Assembly: GCA_963840925.1 (NCBI GenBank)
Contig: CAWJAY010000055.1
Coordinates: forward strand, 62,001 to 126,000
DNA length: 64,000 nt
Reading direction: 5' to 3'
Origin: DATAOG01 sp963840925
Lineage (GTDB): Bacteria; Pseudomonadota; Alphaproteobacteria; Geminicoccales; Geminicoccaceae
Each line of letters opens with the position of its first letter. Within the stretch, counting starts at the first letter, position 1. The translations under genes and the position numbers were made by a program. Positions 1 to 9,741 of this stretch are shown here, in pieces. The notes under the pieces were generated by a model. The model made no database searches. It saw only the letters and a list, made by a program, of their open reading frames with translations, and was not told where the DNA came from.

Positions 1-991
<991 letters not shown>

Positions 992-1015
992 TCGACCCCA
1001 GCTTCGCCAGCGATC

Positions 1016-1043
1016 AGGGCCGCCCTTCGGGGCGGCCCTTTTT
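1016..1043 (+). terminator. Intrinsic terminator of the groE transcript
   Basis: A perfect 10-bp GC-rich stem (AGGGCCGCCC / GGGCGGCCCT) closes a TTCG tetraloop and runs directly into five T residues at 1039-1043. It lies 25 bp after the groEL stop. On the other strand there is no T run after the stem, so it is unlikely to end the convergent mazG transcript. Confidence 0.93.
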
Positions 1044-1059
1044 CTTTGGGGCGCAGCGC

Positions 1060-1875
1060 TCACTCCGCGGCTTTGGCCTGCTGCCAAAGTTGCTCCATCT
1101 CGGCCAGCGGGGCGTCCTCGAGGCTGCGGCCCTGGGCGCGGAGCGCGGTCTCGATCGAGCGGAAGCGGCGCTCGAACTTGGCGTTGGTCTGGCGCAGCGC
1201 CGCTTCGGCGTCGACCTCGAGATGGCGGGCGAGGTTGACCACGGCGAACAGCAGGTCGCCGACCTCGTCGGCCATGCGCTCCGGCTTGCGGCCGCCCTCA
1301 AGCTCCGCGCGAACTTCGGCAATCTCCTCGGCGATCTTGTCCAGCACCTGCGCGGCCTGCTCCCAGTCGAAGCCGACCCGCGCGGCGCGCCGTTGCAGCT
1401 TGGCCGCCCGGACCAGGGCCGGGAGCGCCAGCGGCACGTCGTCGAGCGCGCTCGCGCGATCGCCGCGCGCGCTGGCCCTGGCCAGGCGCTCGCGGGCTTT
1501 GCCCTCCTCCCAGGCATGGCTCTGGGCCTTGGCGCCGGTGACCTTGGCGTCGCCGAACACGTGCGGGTGGCGCTCGATCATCTTGTCGGCGATCGCGCGC
1601 GCCACGTCCGCGAAATCGAACCGGCCGGCCTCCTTGGCCATCTGCGCGTGGTAGACGACCTGGAGCAGCAGGTCGCCAAGCTCTTCCCGGAGGCCGGCGA
1701 GGTCGCCGCGCGCGATCGCCTCGGCAACCTCGTAGGCCTCCTCGATCGTGTAGGGCGCAATCGTCGCGAAATCCTGCTCGAGGTCCCAAGGACAGCCATG
1801 CTCGGGATCGCGCAGCCGGGCCATGACCCAGAGCAGGCGCTCGGTCGCGCTCACCGGAGCTTGCGCGCCGGTCAC
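1060..1875 (-). CDS. mazG: Nucleoside triphosphate pyrophosphohydrolase MazG
   Basis: MazG hydrolyses nucleoside triphosphates to monophosphates and pyrophosphate, a housecleaning role in the cytoplasm. At 271 aa it is the usual two-domain form. The N-terminal MazG domain has the metal-binding helices with EEAYEVAEAI and REELGDLLLQVVYHAQ, and the second has EEIAEVRAELEGG and DEVGDLLFAVVNLARHL. The GTG start overlaps the xseA stop as GTGA, so translation is probably coupled to xseA upstream. Confidence 0.95.
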   Translation of the reverse strand: MTGAQAPVSATERLLWVMARLRDPEHGCPWDLEQDFATIAPYTIEEAYEVAEAIARGDLAGLREELGDLLLQVVYHAQMAKEAGRFDFADVARAIADKMIERHPHVFGDAKVTGAKAQSHAWEEGKARERLARASARGDRASALDDVPLALPALVRAAKLQRRAARVGFDWEQAAQVLDKIAEEIAEVRAELEGGRKPERMADEVGDLLFAVVNLARHLEVDAEAALRQTNAKFERRFRSIETALRAQGRSLEDAPLAEMEQLWQQAKAAE

Positions 1876-3332
1876 AACAGTCGACCCTGCGTGTCCGCCG
1901 GCCCTGCCGGGCGGCCGGTGCGCAGGCCGCGCGCGAGCACGGCCTGGACCCGGCCGTCGTGGAATTCGAGCTCGAGCGCGCTCCGCGTCCGCGCCCGCTC
2001 GGCGCCCTCGACCAGCTGGCCGTGCTCGTCGCGAACCAAGGCGAAACCCCGCTCGAGCACGCCCCGGTAGCTCAGCGAAGCGAGCAGGCTCGCCTGCGCC
2101 CGCAGCCGCGCCAGCGCCTCGGCCAGCCGCCGCGCGGCCGCATGCCGCTGGCGCGCATCGAGCTCGGCGAGGCTGCGGGCGTGCCGCGGCAGCCGGGCCG
2201 CAAGCTCCTCGAGGCTGAGGCGCCCGCTCAGCCGGTTCAGCTCGCTCTCGCGGTGGCGGAGCAGCGCCTGGGTCGGCGGCCCGAGCCGGGCGCCGAGCCC
2301 GGCAAGGTCGCGCCCGGCCCGCTCGGCGCGCGTGCGCAGCCCATGCGGCAGGCGCTCGGCCAAATCGTCCAGGCGCTGGCTGGCCTGGCCGAGCAGGGCG
2401 GCCGGGTCGGGCAGGCCGCGCGCGAGCCCGGCGATCCGCTGGCCGAGCTGCCTGAGCTCGCGCCCGGCGCCATGGACCAGGCGCTGGTCCAGCTGGCCGA
2501 GCCGCTGGCCGAGCTCGGCGCGCACCGGCACGGCAAGCTCGGCGGCCGCGGTCGGGGTCGGCGCCCGCTGATCGGCGGCATGATCGATCAGCGTCGTGTC
2601 GGTCTCATGGCCGATCGCCGAGATCAGCGGGATCGCGCTCGCCGCCGCCGCCCGGACCACGCGCTCCTCGTTAAACGCCCACAGGTCCTCGAGCGAGCCG
2701 CCGCCGCGGGCGACGATCAGCACGTCCGGGCGCGGCAAACGGCCACCCGGCGGCAGCCGGTTGAAGCCCTCGATCGCGGCCGCGACCTGCTCGGCCGCGA
2801 ACTCGCCCTGGACCAGCACCGGCCAGACCAGCACCCGGCGCGGAAAGCGTTCGCCGAGCCGGTGCAGGATGTCCCGGATCACCGCACCGGTCGGCGAGGT
2901 CACGACCCCGATCACCTCGGGAAGAAACGGCAGCGGGCGCTTGCGTTCGGCGGCGAACAGCCCTTCGGCGGCGAGCTGGCGCTTGCGCTCCTCGAGCAGC
3001 GCCATCAGCGCGCCGACGCCGGCCGGCGCGAGCCGGTCGACGATCAGCTGGTATTTGGAGCGGCTCTGGAAGGTCGTGATCCGCCCGCTCGCGACCACCT
3101 CGAGCCCGTCCTCGGGCCGGAAGGTCAGGTGCTGGGCAGTAAGCCGCCAGCAGACCGCGTCCAGGCAGGCGGATGCGTCCTTGAGCGCGAAATAGAGATG
3201 GCCCGACGCCGCCCGCTTGAAGCCGGACACCTCGCCGCGCACGCGCACGAAGCCATAGGCGTCCTCAAGCGTGCGCCTGAGCGCGCCCGCAAGCTCGCTG
3301 ACCGTGAACTCGGCGACGTTGTCGAACTCCAT
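1872..3332 (-). CDS. xseA: Exodeoxyribonuclease VII large subunit
   Basis: This is the large subunit of exonuclease VII, which degrades single-stranded DNA together with XseB. The 486-aa protein has the N-terminal OB-fold (EFTVSELAGALRRTLE, RVRGEVSGFKRAASGHLYFALKD) and the catalytic domain (PEVIGVVTSPTGAVIRDI, DVLIVARGGGSLEDLWAFN, PLISAIGHETDTTLIDHAAD). A long coiled-coil region follows and the C-terminal end resumes with SYRGVLERGFALVRD. The start is ATG at 3332. The stop overlaps the mazG start. No xseB is seen nearby. Confidence 0.97.
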   Translation of the reverse strand: MEFDNVAEFTVSELAGALRRTLEDAYGFVRVRGEVSGFKRAASGHLYFALKDASACLDAVCWRLTAQHLTFRPEDGLEVVASGRITTFQSRSKYQLIVDRLAPAGVGALMALLEERKRQLAAEGLFAAERKRPLPFLPEVIGVVTSPTGAVIRDILHRLGERFPRRVLVWPVLVQGEFAAEQVAAAIEGFNRLPPGGRLPRPDVLIVARGGGSLEDLWAFNEERVVRAAAASAIPLISAIGHETDTTLIDHAADQRAPTPTAAAELAVPVRAELGQRLGQLDQRLVHGAGRELRQLGQRIAGLARGLPDPAALLGQASQRLDDLAERLPHGLRTRAERAGRDLAGLGARLGPPTQALLRHRESELNRLSGRLSLEELAARLPRHARSLAELDARQRHAAARRLAEALARLRAQASLLASLSYRGVLERGFALVRDEHGQLVEGAERARTRSALELEFHDGRVQAVLARGLRTGRPAGPADTQGRLL

Positions 3333-3758
3333 GCTGCCTGCTCGAGCCGTGCTGATCTCTGGGGCGGCGATCGGCGCCCGGCGCCATCCGCGCCCGATGC
3401 GCTTCTTAGACCAGCCCGCGGCGCTCGACCACCGTGCTTTGCCGGCTGGGCGATCCGGTCACGCTTGCGCCGAGGTGGATCAGACCTTTCGATCTGGAAA
3501 GGTAGACCGTGATCTCCCTCATCCTTTCCTGCTTCGCTCGCAGGTCCGCGGGCACGGAGCAGGCGAATCGCTAACTCGTGGATTCGGATTTGCTCCTCGG
3601 GTTCGTTTGGTTCTCCGCAGGCCGGAAATGGCTCGCCCCTGCCCGAGAGCGAGAATACCACCCAATTTAGCTGATTCTAGGAATTTGGTCAAGATACCGC
3701 TTGTCGCGGAGGGCCCCCACCCGGTCGGTTCGCCACATCCGGCCAACTCCCAGGGGGC
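3333..3758. other. Intergenic region between asd and xseA, with a short inverted repeat
   Basis: About 425 bp without a convincing gene; the frames open here have no recognisable protein. It should hold the xseA-mazG promoter. At 3484-3503 there is a perfect inverted repeat, ACCTTTC then six bases then GAAAGGT, with no T run, which could be an operator or a weak hairpin. The stretch 3655-3695 is more AT-rich than its surroundings. Confidence 0.5.
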
Positions 3759-4787
3759 CTACAGATAGCCGTCCCCGATCAGCGCCTCGGCGATCTGGAC
3801 CGCATTCAGGGCAGCCCCTTTGCGCAGGTTGTCGGCGACCACCCACATTTGCAGGCCGTGCGGAACGGTCGGGTCCTGGCGCAGGCGCGAGACGAAGACC
3901 GCGTATTCGCCGACGCACTCGACCGGGGTCACGTACTCGCCCGCGTCGGGCTGATCGACCAGCACGACGCCGTCGAACTCGGCGAGGGCCGCGCGCGCGT
4001 CCTCGACGGTGATCTCGTGCTCGAACTCGACCGTGATCGCCTCGGCATGGCCGACGAACACCGGCACGCGCACGCAGGTCGCCGCGACCTCGATCGCAGG
4101 ATCGAGGATCTTCTTCGTCTCGACGACCATCTTCCACTCTTCCTTGGCCGAGCCGTCGCGCAGGAAGACGTCGACCTGCGGGATCACGTTGAACGCGATC
4201 TGCTTGGGGAAAAATTCCGGCTGGGGGATCTTGGTCTCGTAGATGCCCTTGGTCTGATCGAACAGCTCGTCCATCGCCTCGCGCCCGGCGCCCGAGACCG
4301 ACTGGTAGGTCGCGACCACGACCCGCCGGACGATCGCAAGGTCGTGCAAGGGCTTGAGCGCCATGACCATCTGGATCGTCGAGCAGTTCGGGTTGGCGAT
4401 GATGTTGCGCTCGCGAAAGCCCTCGAGCGCCTCGGGATTGACCTCGGGCACGATCAGCGGCACGTCCTCGTCCATCCGGAACTGCGAGGTGTTGTCGATC
4501 ACGACGCAGCCGGCCGCCGCCGCGCGCGGCGCATGCACCTTGGAGACCGCCGCCCCGGGCGAGAACAGGCCGAGGTCGGTGCCCTCGAAATCGAAGCTCT
4601 CGAGCGGGCGGACCTTGAGCAGGCGGTCATCGCCGTAGCTCACCTCCTTGCCCTCGGAGGCCTTGGAGGCGAGCGCCACGATCTCCTCGGCCGGAAACTC
4701 CCGCTCGGCCAGGATCTGCAGCAGCTCGCGGCCGACCGCGCCGGTCGCGCCGACCACTGCGACCTTGTAGCCATGCTTGAGCGCCAT
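3759..4787 (-). CDS. asd: Aspartate-semialdehyde dehydrogenase
   Basis: Asd reduces L-aspartyl-4-phosphate to aspartate semialdehyde with NADPH, feeding lysine, diaminopimelate, threonine and methionine synthesis. The 342-aa protein has the Rossmann start KVAVVGATGAVGRELLQIL, the active cysteine in NPNCSTIQM and the catalytic histidine region FVGHAEAITVEFE. I place the start at ATG 4787 because it has a GGAGG nine bases upstream and gives the family N-terminus; the frame stays open 30 codons further. In alphaproteobacteria asd commonly follows leuB; here a glycosylase, terC and a cytochrome gene lie between. Confidence 0.96.
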   Translation of the reverse strand: MALKHGYKVAVVGATGAVGRELLQILAEREFPAEEIVALASKASEGKEVSYGDDRLLKVRPLESFDFEGTDLGLFSPGAAVSKVHAPRAAAAGCVVIDNTSQFRMDEDVPLIVPEVNPEALEGFRERNIIANPNCSTIQMVMALKPLHDLAIVRRVVVATYQSVSGAGREAMDELFDQTKGIYETKIPQPEFFPKQIAFNVIPQVDVFLRDGSAKEEWKMVVETKKILDPAIEVAATCVRVPVFVGHAEAITVEFEHEITVEDARAALAEFDGVVLVDQPDAGEYVTPVECVGEYAVFVSRLRQDPTVPHGLQMWVVADNLRKGAALNAVQIAEALIGDGYL

Positions 4788-4877
4788 TCCCCTGAACCTC
4801 CGGGCGCAGTCGCGCCGGGAAGACATTTCGGGCGGCCGGGGCCGGCGGTCAAGGTCAATGTCGCAAGCTGGGCGCAA

Positions 4878-4899
4878 GCGTACCCTCAGCGTACCCTCA
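4878..4899. repeat. 11-bp perfect tandem repeat (x2) upstream of asd
   Basis: GCGTACCCTCA occurs twice head to tail. It sits about 90 bp upstream of the asd start and one helical turn apart, so it could be a regulator site for asd; that is only inferred from position. Confidence 0.45.
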
Positions 4900-4974
4900 G
4901 CCGGCCACTGCTTGGGCGACAGCCGGCGCCCGATCGGATTATTTGGGGGGAGGGGGACCCGGGGCAGACCGGGA

Positions 4975-5364
4975 TCAGCCGCCCTCGGCTTTCAGGTGGG
5001 CGATGATCTTGGCGCGCTCCTCGGCCGACGTGATGCCGGAATAGGGCTTCATCGCGTTGCCGGGAACGACCGCCTCGGGGTTCTCGATGAAGCGGTCCAG
5101 GGTCTCCTCGTCCCAGACGATGCCGGCATCGGCCATCGCCGACGAGTAGCCGACCCCGCCGATCGAGCCTGCCTCGCGCCCGATCACGCGGTGCAGGCTC
5201 GGGCCCAGGCGATGATCGTCCGCCTTGGTGACGTGGCAGGTCCGGCAATGATTGTTGAACGCGAGCTGCGCCTCGCCGGCGTCAATCTGGTCCTGAGCCA
5301 GGGCCACTCCGGGCAGCAGCAGCGCCAGCAGCGTGGTCAGAAGAGGCATTCCGGCGCGGATCAT
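4975..5364 (-). CDS. Secreted monoheme class I cytochrome c
   Basis: A small periplasmic electron carrier. The 129-aa protein has a signal peptide (MIRAGMPLLTTLLALLLPGVALA) and one heme-binding CxxCH motif in FNNHCRTCHVTK. A downstream Met ligand is likely in GNAMKPYSGI, as in cytochrome c2-type proteins. The start at ATG 5364 is chosen because it begins the signal peptide and has a GGAG upstream; the frame stays open 33 codons further without coding character. It is transcribed toward asd. Confidence 0.9.
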   Translation of the reverse strand: MIRAGMPLLTTLLALLLPGVALAQDQIDAGEAQLAFNNHCRTCHVTKADDHRLGPSLHRVIGREAGSIGGVGYSSAMADAGIVWDEETLDRFIENPEAVVPGNAMKPYSGITSAEERAKIIAHLKAEGG

Positions 5365-5491
5365 CGCGACGTTCTCCGCTGGTAGCGCTCGCGGCCGGTC
5401 AACGCGCTCCGCTCGGCGATGGTTCCCGCGGCGGTCGCGAACGGTTGCGCGCAGGCCTGGCAACCGCCGCGATCGGCGCTAGGATCGCGGC

Positions 5492-6697
5492 ATGACGCTC
5501 TCCATCGCGGCCGACCAGGGGCGCCGGCTCGCGCTCGGCCTGCAAGGGCTGGCCGAGGCACCCCGCGGCCGCCTGGGGACGGTGGACCTGGCCCAGCTGA
5601 TCGAGCGCCTGGGCTTCCTCCAGGTCGACAGCATCAACACGGTCGCGCGCGCCCACGACATGATCCTGTTCGCGCGCCACCCGGGCTATCGGCCGGAAGT
5701 GCTGCGCCAGGCGCAGGCCGAGGCCCGGCTGTTCGAGCACTGGACCGATCGGATCGCGAGCCTGCTGCCGATCGGCTTCTACCCCTACTGGCGGCTCCGC
5801 TTCGCCCGCGAACAGGCGATGGTCGAGGCGCGCTTCCGGCGCTGGTTCGGCGACGGCTTTGCCGCCGAGCTGGAGCGGCTGCTCGAGCAGATCCGGGCCT
5901 CGGGCGCGCTCCGGGCGCGCGATCTCGAGGTCGAACGCGCGCGGCCCGCGGGCGGCTGGTGGGACTGGCACGCCGGCAAGGCCGCGCTCGAGTACCTATG
6001 GCGCACCGGGCGTCTTGCGATCGCGCGCCGCGACGGCTTCCAGAAGGTCTACGACCTGCCCGAGCGGGTGATCCCGGAGGCGGCGCTCCGGTTGCGGCCG
6101 AGCGAGGCGGAGCTGATCGACTGGGCCTGCCGGGCGGCGCTCGAGCGGCTGGGCGTCGCCGGCCCGAGCGAGCTCGCGCGCTTCTTCGGCCTGATCTCGA
6201 TCGCGGAGGCCAAAGCCTGGTGCGAACGCAATTCCGGCACCGCCGCGCTGCCGGCGCTCCTCGAGCCGGCGGACGGCGGGCCGCCGAGACAACTGTTCGC
6301 GCGGCCGGACGTCGAGGCGCTGGTACGCTCGTTGCCGGAGCCGCCGCTGCGGCTGCGCGTGCTCAGCCCGTTCGATCCGCTGCTGCGCGACCGGGCGCGC
6401 CTCGCCCGGCTGTTCGGCTTCGACTACCGGATCGAGGTGTTCGTGCCGGAAGCGCGCCGCCGCTACGGCTACTACGTGTTCCCGCTGCTCGAGGGCCAGC
6501 GCCTGATCGGCCGGATCGACATCAAGGCCGAGCGCGCACGCGCCGCGCTCGCGGTCAAGGCGCTCTGGCTCGAGCCGGGGGTGCGCCTCGCCCGCGGCCG
6601 GCGGCGCCGGCTCGAGGCCGAGCTCGACCGCATCCGCCGGTTCGTCGGCGTCGACACCGTCCAGTTCGCCGATGGCTCGCTGGAGGACCGCGCCTGA
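5492..6697 (+). CDS. YcaQ/AlkX-like winged-helix DNA glycosylase
   Basis: The 401-aa protein belongs to the HTH_42 (winged-helix) family that includes E. coli YcaQ, a glycosylase that unhooks DNA interstrand crosslinks. The diagnostic stretch LQVDSINTVARAHDMILFAR contains the Q-x-D catalytic motif of the YcaQ branch. The WDWHAGKAALEYLWRTGRLAI and LRVLSPFDPLLRDR segments are also typical. It is a lone plus-strand gene between minus-strand genes, and part of the insertion that separates asd from leuB. Substrate choice cannot be read from the sequence. Confidence 0.88.
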   Translation: MTLSIAADQGRRLALGLQGLAEAPRGRLGTVDLAQLIERLGFLQVDSINTVARAHDMILFARHPGYRPEVLRQAQAEARLFEHWTDRIASLLPIGFYPYWRLRFAREQAMVEARFRRWFGDGFAAELERLLEQIRASGALRARDLEVERARPAGGWWDWHAGKAALEYLWRTGRLAIARRDGFQKVYDLPERVIPEAALRLRPSEAELIDWACRAALERLGVAGPSELARFFGLISIAEAKAWCERNSGTAALPALLEPADGGPPRQLFARPDVEALVRSLPEPPLRLRVLSPFDPLLRDRARLARLFGFDYRIEVFVPEARRRYGYYVFPLLEGQRLIGRIDIKAERARAALAVKALWLEPGVRLARGRRRRLEAELDRIRRFVGVDTVQFADGSLEDRA

Positions 6698-6709
6698 GGC
6701 AGGGCGGCA

Positions 6710-7486
6710 TCAGTGCTCGGGGGTCTGGGGCACCGGGGCGCCGGAGGCCCTGGCGGCGCGTCTGCGGCGGGCGCGGCGGGAGAGGATGTTCAGGGTCTCG
6801 ATCACCGCGGCGAACGCCATCGCGGCGTAGATATAGCCGCGCGGCACATGCACGCCGAAGCCATCGGCGATCAGCATCGTCCCGATCAGCAGAAGGAAGC
6901 CCAGCGCCAGCATCACGATCGTCGGGTTGGCGTGGATGAAGTTGGCAAGCGGGGTCGCCGCGAGCAGCATGACCCCGACCGCGACCACGACCGCGATCAC
7001 CATGATCGGGACGTGCGGCGTCATGCCGACCGCGGTGATGATGCTGTCGATCGAGAACACCAGATCGAGCACCAGGATCTGCCCGATCACGGCCGCGAAC
7101 CCGACCTTGGCGGCCGGCTCGAACAGGTCCGGGCCCGGATCGGGGTCGACGCTGTGGTGGATCTCCTTGGTCGACTTCCAGACCAGGAACAGGCCGCCCG
7201 CGATCAGGATCAGGTCGCGCCAGGAGAAGCCGTGGCCGAACGCCTCGAACAGCGGCGCGGTCAGCTTGACGATGAAGGCGACCGAGCCGAGCAGCCCGAG
7301 CCGCAGGATCAGCGCGAGGCCGATGCCGGTCCGGCGCGCGCGGACCCGCTGGTCCTCGGGCAGCTTGTTGGACAGGATCGAGATGAAGATCAGGTTGTCG
7401 ATCCCGAGCACGACCTCCATCGCGATCAGCATCGCCAGCGCCAACCAGGCGGCGGGATCGGTCGCGAGAGCGAGCAGGCTGTCCAT
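6710..7486 (-). CDS. TerC-family integral membrane protein
   Basis: A 258-aa membrane protein with about seven hydrophobic segments and the TerC-family acidic motifs EVVLGIDNLIFISIL and LDLVFSIDSIITAVGM, which carry the conserved aspartates within the membrane. Members have been linked to metal (manganese) efflux and tellurite resistance; the substrate here is not evident. It is convergent with the glycosylase gene and 89 bp downstream of leuB on the same strand. Confidence 0.92.
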   Translation of the reverse strand: MDSLLALATDPAAWLALAMLIAMEVVLGIDNLIFISILSNKLPEDQRVRARRTGIGLALILRLGLLGSVAFIVKLTAPLFEAFGHGFSWRDLILIAGGLFLVWKSTKEIHHSVDPDPGPDLFEPAAKVGFAAVIGQILVLDLVFSIDSIITAVGMTPHVPIMVIAVVVAVGVMLLAATPLANFIHANPTIVMLALGFLLLIGTMLIADGFGVHVPRGYIYAAMAFAAVIETLNILSRRARRRRAARASGAPVPQTPEH

Positions 7487-7575
7487 GGCCGGCGCGGGTC
7501 CCCTTATGCGCGCGAACCGCGCGGCGAGTGGCTATCGGTCGAGATGGATCTGGGAATTTAGGCGGGCGGCGGCAA

Positions 7576-8709
7576 CTACGCGGCCGCCTTGTCGAGCTCG
7601 CGGACGATCGCCTCGCCCATCGTCGAGGTCGAGACCCTGGCCTTGCCGTCCTGCATGATGTCGGCGGTGCGCAGACCGCCAGCCAGCACCCGGGCGATCG
7701 CGCCGTCGAGCAGGTCGGCCGCGCCGTCCTGGTCGAACGAGTAGCGGAGCATCATCGAGAAGCTCTGGAGCATCGCGATCGGGTTGGCGATGCCCCTGCC
7801 GGCGATGTCGGGCGCGGAGCCATGGACCGGCTCGTAGAGCGCCTTGCGCTTGCCGTCGTGCCCGGGCGCGCCGAGCGAGGCCGAGGGCAGCATGCCGAGC
7901 GAGCCGGTCAGCATCGCGGCGACGTCGGACAGCAGGTCGCCGAACAGGTTGTCGGTCACGATCACGTCGAACTGCTTGGGCTGGCGGACCAGCTGCATCG
8001 CGCAGTTGTCGGCGTACATGTGGCTGAGCTCGACGTCCCGGTAGTCGGCATCGTGCAGCTGCTGGACCTCCTCGCGCCAGAGCACGCCCGACTCCATCAC
8101 GTTCGCCTTCTCGACCGAGCAGACCCGGTGGCCCCGCTTCCTGGCCAGCTCGAAGCCGACCCGCGCGAGCCGGATGATTTCCGAGGTCGTGTAGACCTGG
8201 GTGTTGACGCCGCGGCGCTGGCCGTCGGGCAGCGTCTCGATGCCGCGCGGCTGGCCGAAATAGATGCCGCCGGTCAGTTCGCGCAGGATCAGGAGATCGA
8301 GCCCTCTGATCAGCTCGGGCTTGAGCGAGGAGCTGTCGGCCAGCGCATCGAACACCTTGGCGGGCCTGAGATTGGCGAACAGGCCCAGGTCCTTGCGCAG
8401 GCGCAGCAGGCCGCGCTCGGGCTTCTGCTCGAACGGCAGGACATCGTACTTCGGGCCGCCGACCGCGCCGAACAGGACCGCGTCCGCAGCCTCCGCGCGC
8501 TCCATGACCGCGTCCGTCAGGGGCGTGCCGTGCCGGTCGTAGGAGACGCCGCCGACCAGGCCCTCCTCGAGCTCGAACTCGAGGCCCTGGCGGCGGGCGA
8601 ACCAGTCCATGATCCGCCGGGCCTCGCGCATCACCTCCGGGCCGATGCCATCGCCCGGCAGCAGCAGCACGCGGCCGATGCGCCCGGGCGCGTTCGCGAG
8701 CGGGGCCAT
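7576..8709 (-). CDS. leuB: 3-isopropylmalate dehydrogenase
   Basis: LeuB oxidises and decarboxylates 3-isopropylmalate to 2-oxoisocaproate in leucine synthesis, using NAD. The 377-aa protein has the N-terminal LLLPGDGIGPEV, the substrate region RKDLGLFANLRPAK and the signature DNLFGDLLSDVAAMLTGSLG. The start ATG 8709 shares one base with the leuD stop (TGATG), so the two are translationally coupled. This agrees with the family N-terminus; an in-frame extension of 39 codons upstream lies inside leuD. Confidence 0.97.
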   Translation of the reverse strand: MAPLANAPGRIGRVLLLPGDGIGPEVMREARRIMDWFARRQGLEFELEEGLVGGVSYDRHGTPLTDAVMERAEAADAVLFGAVGGPKYDVLPFEQKPERGLLRLRKDLGLFANLRPAKVFDALADSSSLKPELIRGLDLLILRELTGGIYFGQPRGIETLPDGQRRGVNTQVYTTSEIIRLARVGFELARKRGHRVCSVEKANVMESGVLWREEVQQLHDADYRDVELSHMYADNCAMQLVRQPKQFDVIVTDNLFGDLLSDVAAMLTGSLGMLPSASLGAPGHDGKRKALYEPVHGSAPDIAGRGIANPIAMLQSFSMMLRYSFDQDGAADLLDGAIARVLAGGLRTADIMQDGKARVSTSTMGEAIVRELDKAAA

Positions 8710-9332
8710 CACGCGGCGCCGCGGTAGAGCCAGGGCTCGGCCGCCCGCTGCCGGGCCTCGAAGTCCTCGATCCGCTTGCCCTTTTGCATCGTCAGCCCGA
8801 CGTCGTCGAGGCCGTTCAGCAGGCAATGCTTGCGGAAGGCGTCGACCTCGAAGCGGAATACCTCGTTGCCGGTCGGGCGGTGGATTTCCTGTTTGTCCAG
8901 GTCGATCGTGAAGGTGGGGTTCTCGGCGTCGCGCGCCTCGCGGCTCAGGATCTCAACCTGTTCCTTAGGTAGAACAATGGGCAGCACGCCGTTCTTGAAG
9001 CAATTGTTGAAGAAAATGTCGGCGAACGATGGCGCGATCACGCAGCGGATGCCGAAGTCCAAGAGCGCCCAGGGCGCGTGCTCGCGGGAGGAGCCGCAGC
9101 CGAAGTTATCGCCAGCGATCAGGATCTCGGCCTGCCGGTAAGGCTCGCGGTTGAGGGCGAACTCGGCCCGCTCGCTGCCGTCGTCCTGGTAGCGGAGGGT
9201 CTCGAACAGGTGGATCCCGAGCCCGGTCCGCTTGATCGTCTTGAGATGGCGCGCCGGGATGATCTTGTCGGTATCGACATTGACCAGCGGCAGCGGCGCC
9301 GCGATCCCCTTGAGCGTAATGAATGGCTGCAT
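8709..9332 (-). CDS. leuD: 3-isopropylmalate dehydratase small subunit
   Basis: LeuD is the swivel subunit of isopropylmalate isomerase, working with LeuC. The 207-aa protein has VNVDTDKIIPARHLKTI, GDNFGCGSSREHAPWAL and APSFADIFFNNCFKNGVLP. The start ATG 9332 is preceded by GGGAGG at good spacing and gives MQPFITLKGIAAPLP; a longer open frame upstream is not family sequence. LeuC lies about 1.8 kb upstream, separated by accessory genes, so leuD may have its own promoter in 9333-9741. Confidence 0.97.
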   Translation of the reverse strand: MQPFITLKGIAAPLPLVNVDTDKIIPARHLKTIKRTGLGIHLFETLRYQDDGSERAEFALNREPYRQAEILIAGDNFGCGSSREHAPWALLDFGIRCVIAPSFADIFFNNCFKNGVLPIVLPKEQVEILSREARDAENPTFTIDLDKQEIHRPTGNEVFRFEVDAFRKHCLLNGLDDVGLTMQKGKRIEDFEARQRAAEPWLYRGAA

Positions 9333-9443
9333 CCCAGAGCCTCCCTCTCGGTTCCGCGCCCCTTTATGCCCGCACCGAGCACAACATTCCAGAGGATCGA
9401 GGACGACGCGATAGCGCCAGATCACCAATCGACGAGCATCGCC

Positions 9444-9668
9444 ATGGCCGACAGCGGCATTGCCAGGATCTTCGCATGGGCGCAGCCAGGCCGTGCGCTT
9501 GCCGCTGGCTTTCCGCCTGCCGGGCGATCGCGTGCGCGTGCGCCGCGTCGAGGGCGGCATTCTGCTCAGAGCCGGTCGTGGGCCGACCTCGACGCTGGTT
9601 CGCCGACCCGGACCGCTTTGCCGATGTGCCGTTCATGGCGGAGCGTCGCCAGGAACCGCGGGTAACCG
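9444..9668 (+). pseudogene. Remnant of a VapB-type antitoxin gene (two frameshifts)
   Basis: Three reading frames in succession spell one VapB/AbrB-type antitoxin. Frame one, from ATG 9444, gives MADSGIARIFA. The next frame (from 9478) gives GRSQAVRLPLAFRLPGDRVR and then VRRVEGGILL. The third, from 9569, gives EPVVGRPRRWFADPDRFADV then PFMAERRQEP. The second break is explained by a single extra A at about 9568, which would restore CTC GAG CCG. No PIN toxin follows. It lies on the opposite strand to the leu genes, in the roughly 400 bp between leuD and the DUF29 genes. Confidence 0.75.
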
Positions 9669-9741
9669 CCAAGGTGCCGAGTTCGCGCGCGTCCCCGGTC
9701 TTGCGTGTGAGGACTGGACCGCCCCACGCTGACCGCGGGCG

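Noticed and set aside
1046..3512. Long open frames on the plus strand opposite mazG and xseA
   Set aside because: They are antisense shadows produced by high GC; mazG and xseA on the minus strand have complete family motifs.
3125..3661. Minus-strand frame running through the xseA start region
   Set aside because: Most of it overlaps xseA in another frame and the remainder has no protein features.
3700..3762. GGCCCCC...GGGGGCC inverted repeat just after the asd stop as a terminator
   Set aside because: The loop is about 40 bases and no T run follows on the minus strand.
4937..4966. G-rich run (GGGGGGAGGGGG then ACCCGGGG) as a G-quadruplex control element
   Set aside because: Only three separated G runs of useful length. 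In a genome this GC-rich such runs are expected.
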